Of a stretch of DNA of 64,000 nucleotides, positions 59,023 through 64,000 are shown one piece after another (position 1 is the stretch's first letter; each line of letters begins with the position of its first letter). Under the pieces are notes generated by a model. That model was not told the origin of the DNA. It worked only from the letters and a program-made list of their open reading frames with translations, and did not search any database. The DNA comes from Dillenia suffruticosa (Eukaryota > Streptophyta > Magnoliopsida > Dilleniales > Dilleniaceae), in assembly GCA_033439265.1 (NCBI GenBank), contig JAVTVX010000001.1:15952608-16016607 (forward strand). Direction: 5' to 3'. The position numbers were made by a program, and so were the translations under genes.

Positions 59023-62000
59023 ATCCTCCTGAAACCCGTGGCCTACAAGAAATGCAATTAAAGTTTTCAACCAATTTCATCATGTAAGAAACAGATTACG
59101 GCAACCAAAGCTCAGTAAACTCTAAGCTAGTGCAATTTGGCACTTAAAGAAAGGAACCATTAGTACCCTACATATGCACCGAACAATGCATAAGCCCAAT
59201 GTAAAGCATTTTTGTTGAAACCAGATAAATGGACAATTTTCTGCCTTCTTCACAAAAGACTCAAGAATTTTGTGGGTATTCTGTCTGGAAGAATACAAAA
59301 TTCTGAAAAAAAGAGAGAAATGCATAACCTTCCATTACATTACCAGTGGACCTCATGTCTAGTTTGCTCAAATCAGATTTTACCCCCCCATATCAAAGGA
59401 GGATGAGAGAATAATAATATCCACTATGGCATGCCAAGTCAATAAAGTACTGATTTCTCCAAAGAACTCATTAATAAACTTCGCAGCATGCAGTGGCTAT
59501 GTCAAATCTTAAGATAAGATGATTTCCTCCAGGTCAAAGCAAAAAAAAAAATGCCGTTAACGAACTATTCCTAAATCACTAAGTAAACAAACTGGAATAG
59601 AATTCGACTGGATATATCAAACTGTCTCTGCAGGAGAGACCAGGAGAGTAATTGTTCAATGGACAAACAATACTAAAAGGCAAAGTTTTCACCACTTAAA
59701 GTCAAGATGCAAAGTTAACAATGAAACAAATTTTAAGATTACGCTGTTGTGTGAGGGGGTGGTTCCAAAATTGTGTGACCATAAAATTTGAACTAAATTA
59801 AAAGGAACATTTACAATACCGCAATAAGACTAGTAACCATTGATAATAGAATCGTTGTTCCATGCATGTTATGAGTAGTTTCATTATAGAAAGCATATTG
59901 TGGGCTTGAAATAGGGCAAAACAGTAATCACAGTAATCATTAAAAACATCATTGTTGAGGTCAATCCTCAAGCACAACTCCTGTGATGAACTACATAATT
60001 AAATGGGTCAAGCCTTGATTCCCAATTATTATAAGCAGGTCTGAATCTAAAAATTCTATAACAGGGAAAGGGGGGATTGAACCTAGCAAAGCAATGCTTG
60101 CACATAAGTGAATTTAGGTAAGCCGGAAAATTTACCCTGGTATGCTCCACAAAACCATATTCCTCTCTTCCCCTGAATACTATCAATTCTAGATGATGCT
60201 TTGGCTGCAGCAACTGATGGGATAGGCCACCTTGTTGACCATTTAAACAAGGTGTTTTCAGGGGTGTATGCTGGATCAAGAGTCACAAGAAATGGAAGAG
60301 TTGTATCCCCAACGTTCTGCATGTGTTGATATGACACGGAATGAGAAGAATATTGAGTTCAAAGGAGTGTTACTGAATTGGGTTTCTTCATTCATGGCAG
60401 AACTAGACCAGCTTTGGATATACAAGCATTTCACACCTTTGGACAAGGAATTTTATTTTAATATTGCTTCTTGTTCAAATAGGTTCACTTCACATGGATG
60501 TCCAATATAAATTATTTCAAAAGAAGTAAACACTAATAGAACTTCTTATGGTTGTTGTATACAGCATATATCGCATATGGTAAGACCATTATTATTATTG
60601 TCTTTTTTTAAAAAAAAGTGTATTATAACCTTCAAAAGATGTTAAGGGAGGAGAAAATAGAGGGGAAATACAAAAATTTATCATGTAATACACGTATTTC
60701 CACGTGAAATGCATAGATATTTATATCACAGAGGAAAGAAAATTAGATAGGGTATGTTAGCTGTTCTTCAGTAACACCCATTTTGAGAGCATAATAGCCC
60801 CTTTTAGGTGCAGAAACATGAGGTACACCTCCACACGCATTTTTTCAATTTTCTAAAATTAACCCCCTATATCCTTATCCTTAGCAAGATTCCTTCAAGG
60901 GGATACAATGGGATATCATTGTAAGAAATATAAAAAGACATGATATTCAACGCAATGCAACTTCATGGAGGGCAAAGAAAAATGTTGAGCACTTGAGATT
61001 TCAGCCTTCAATTGGTTAACTTTACCACTACCAGGGTGAAATGTAAAACCATAGCCATTTTCAAGGGAAATATGGATTTTCAAGGATGCATTTCCTATAT
61101 GTTATTTCAGATTTTTTTTTTTTTTTAGTTGAAATACATTGTCCAGTATAAAAAATTGCATGTTAAGTTTCTGAGATTATCATTACACAACTGCTTCGTC
61201 GATAAGACAATTAAACAATTTGTGCCTATTGCTACCCAGAAAGATATGAAGTGACTACAATAAATCGAATAAAAAGAGATGAATTTTCAACTATGCATGT
61301 AGATTACAGCAACAGAAGACATCAAATTTTTTTCTCAAGTGTATAATTATACCCAACGATCTTGAAACTCAAACAGGTTGATTACAACAGGCTCAGGGAT
61401 AACTCATGCATACCTGAAGCACATTAAGCCAATAAGTCAAACAAACTTTATTCTCTGAACTGCACAGGAAGTTCCTTGCACTCCAGGACATTGGACTCTT
61501 GGGCATCAAGCTTTTGTCATGATGGAAGAAGATGTCTCTGCCAATATAGAATATAAATCATATTTGTCTTAGTGTAAATAGCTTATGAATAAAAGTGGGA
61601 AGGGCAAAAGATAGAAAAGTGCCCAGGGAAGAGAAATCATGGCATTGACCATTTATATCCAATAAATAGCAGTGCAACACCATGCATCAGAATGCTTTGT
61701 GGCAATTTGTTGGAAGGAATAATCAGAGGCTGAATATTGAAAACAAATTACAGTTGATGAGAGCTGCAACACCATATGACATTGAAAATGGTACCTCTGG
61801 ACATATTGGAAGGCACCTAGTATTTGCAGTTCATCATATGTAGCCTTGTTCCCCAACATTTTCAAAGCATCGGGTGCATGGGCAGCAATAATGCATCTGT
61901 CGTAGGTTTCCTTTGAACCATCTTGACAAATTACAGTGCAACCTGCCACATTACTCCAGTTTAGATTGACACAAAGTTGGCAAAGAAAATTTCCAAATCA

Positions 62001-64000
62001 AGATCATATTTGGCCCAGAAGAAGCTCAATCCATCTGTTTAATATTTTAAGGTGTGATGCTTAAAAAGGGGCTGGAAAATAAAAATTAGAGCATAAATAG
62101 AATAAAAGATTATTGAATAGGAACACTAAAGAGATACGCATACGTGTTGCAAACTCAAGCCAATAAAGTATTACATAGTAGGTGGTTTTAAATAACAGGT
62201 TATGGAAATGAAAATAAGAAGGGACTCTGGGTTCCTACATTTAGCTTGACAAAGGATGATATCAAACAAACCTCTGCAAGACAAGAAAGGAGTGAATCCG
62301 AAGGCTGAGTTACCAAGGTGATGTCTCATTGGATGACCTACACATGTACCATTTATTGTTCCGACAAATACAAATAATAGGATTATTATTACCCTTACTC
62401 ACCACAACATTTTTAACCACACGCATGGAACCCACCACCATATTATTACAAATATCATCTATCACAAGTACACAACTGCTGTGTGCTATGCTGCATGTCA
62501 CTACAACTGCTACTACCAATATTAGAGCCACCATTAGCACATTCACTAAATGAAGTTCAACTCTACCATCTGTACCTGACAATTACCAAACCTCCCTCAC
62601 ATTGATTCCTAGAAGTATTGCTGCCACCGACACCACTACATCCACACTCTGCTCCATTTGTTATCACAAGAACTGTATTGTTGCTACAGCTTTGACCACA
62701 TTCATAAGTATATCATTATACCACTATCTTCTTCATTTTCTTTGAAACTACTACCTAATTTTAGAGCAGCCCTAAAAATGTTAATGCAACAAAAGGAGGC
62801 ATGACACCCCTCACCTTCAACATCTGTTGAAATAGATTCAACCTCACAACCAGTTTTTGTTTGACAACCTTTGCTCCTTAGCTGGTCTTCAACCTGCGTT
62901 TCCACGATAATCAAATGAAAGCAATTTCACAAGTAAGTACTTTTGCAGGCTAACAGCAGAAAAATTGCAAGTACTCCCAAAGAAAAGGCAAGCATACATA
63001 TCAATAAGATGATAGAAAGCACCTTATCGACAAAGTCACGTGCACGCTGTCCTAGACTCAGCCATTGTGAGCTATCAAAGAGCTGCAGAATTAAAAATTT
63101 GAAATTAATACATGGCCAAGAGGGAAAAGGATTAAATTTTAAACACTTACACACACTCGCACACAAAAAGAGATGCAAGAAATCTATGTTTATGAAATTA
63201 AGGAAGCAAACCTGTAGCAGGTGATGAGTATGACAATATGAAAGAACAAAAAAAGAAGAAAAGTTCAATGCAGCCTCTGAAGAGCATGACCAAATTGAAG
63301 CACATATTGGAACCTATCACAAATTTATAAGCAAAGTTAGCAGTGAAATTATGACATAGAAACCATAAGCCAGTGAAACAGAACTAGGCCTCACCAGATA
63401 AGTCTTCTCAAATAACTCAGAATATCCTCTTTTCTTTATGAATTGCCCCAGTGTCTCGTTTTGATCGATGTCTTGATTGTTTTCTAGCTCTTCTAGATAC
63501 CTTGAATATACCAAACAAATTATTCAGTTAATCCACATTCTAGGCCTTCACCAAATAAATAATGAACAACCAAGTAACTGGAAGCTGAGGCCCATGTTGC
63601 ATTTCTTTCCAGAACACTATAGCAAGCAACAACTCTAAAGGACCAAATTTTTGGGATATGGAAATTTGGATTTATAATATGGTTTATAAAATATTGCAAC
63701 AAATGAGTTCTAAATATTAGACAATCTTGGATTCCATTTCACTGATACAACTAGAATAATCCAAGAAAATAAAAAAGGAAAACATTTAGCACCTTTTTCA
63801 TTATTCCCTAATATGAAATGATTTTTGACATCAAAGAACCAACTTCTCCAAATTTGAATTCTTAGAGAAAGAGTATGTTTATTTAGATTTTCATATTTTA
63901 CACCCCATCATAAAGGGGCTTTTTAACATAAAATTTTAAATAGGATAAACCAGACCTTTCAAGTTTCAAAATCAACTATTATGTTCCACAATAGGTACCT

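Larger units (their letters stand above)
52699..64000 (-). pseudogene. Cyclopropane-fatty-acyl-phospholipid synthase copy 3, exons 3-24, interrupted by one in-frame stop
   Basis: Third tandem CFAS gene; exons 1-2 lie beyond the right edge. Exons: 63395-63500, 63212-63313, 63023-63082, 62815-62893, 61795-61942, 61414-61537, 60136-60316, 59014-59042, 58388-58536, 57456-57558, 57245-57340, 57103-57158, 56884-57007, 56385-56447, 56242-56301, 55984-56145, 55057-55130, 54879-54972, 54198-54334, 54020-54100, 53681-53786, 52699-52806. Every exon has the same length as in copy 2 and all phases join. Exon 10 has TGA at 59022-59020 where copy 2 has CGA (Arg405), so the message stops between the FAD half and the methyltransferase half. 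The donor of intron 17 is GC instead of GT (56240-56241), a tolerated minor class. Otherwise the methyltransferase half is open and keeps EILDIGCGWG, MIEHVGHEY and FDYCAAGF. It may be a young pseudogene, or a gene making only a truncated FAD-domain protein. Confidence 0.9.

Overview
This is eukaryotic nuclear DNA from a flowering plant, very probably a eudicot. It is AT-rich, its genes have many short GT-AG exons, and it carries plant-type mobile elements (Ty1/Copia, hAT, a Mutator-type MITE and a solo LTR). I cannot name the species. The main gene family, plant cyclopropane-fatty-acyl-phospholipid synthase (CFAS/CPS), makes the cyclopropane fatty acids known from Malvaceae and Sapindaceae seed oils, but it also occurs in other plants.

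The core is a tandem array of three CFAS genes, all on the minus strand. Copy 1 (802-8807) has exons 1-8; its 3' half lies beyond the left edge. Copy 2 (22620-37544) is complete: 24 exons were reconstructed by hand with consistent phases, giving an intact protein of 877 residues. It has an N-terminal FAD-dependent amine-oxidase-like half and a C-terminal SAM-dependent cyclopropane synthase half. Copy 3 (52699 to beyond 64000) has exons 3-24 and carries an in-frame TGA in exon 10, exactly between the two halves. The three copies share introns, 5' flanks (8.8-11.0 kb and 37.5-39.6 kb) and 3' flanks (from about 16.5 kb and 51.8 kb), so the whole locus was duplicated, not just the coding part.

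Mobile elements inserted later mark individual copies, and the paralogues supply empty sites. A 981-bp Mutator-type MITE (5281-6261) lies in intron 1 of copy 1. A 768-bp solo LTR (33232-33999) lies in intron 6 of copy 2; both other copies show the unoccupied site. A decayed Copia element (16572-21745) with TA...CT termini sits in the 3' flank of copy 2, and the empty site is visible at 51852-51856. A degenerate hAT element (about 13394-16333) sits between copies 1 and 2.

Between copies 2 and 3, at about 40.94-51.1 kb, is a very AT-rich block built from local tandem duplications and dotted with a palindromic GTTCTGC/GCAGAAC motif. I recognise no family for it. Fragments that look like the 5' end (40.44-40.94 kb) and the 3' end (about 11.0-11.9 kb) of one or two unidentified plus-strand genes lie where the duplicated block ends.

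I saw no tRNA, rRNA, CRISPR array or prokaryotic gene cluster. Most other short ORFs are chance frames in introns or spacers.
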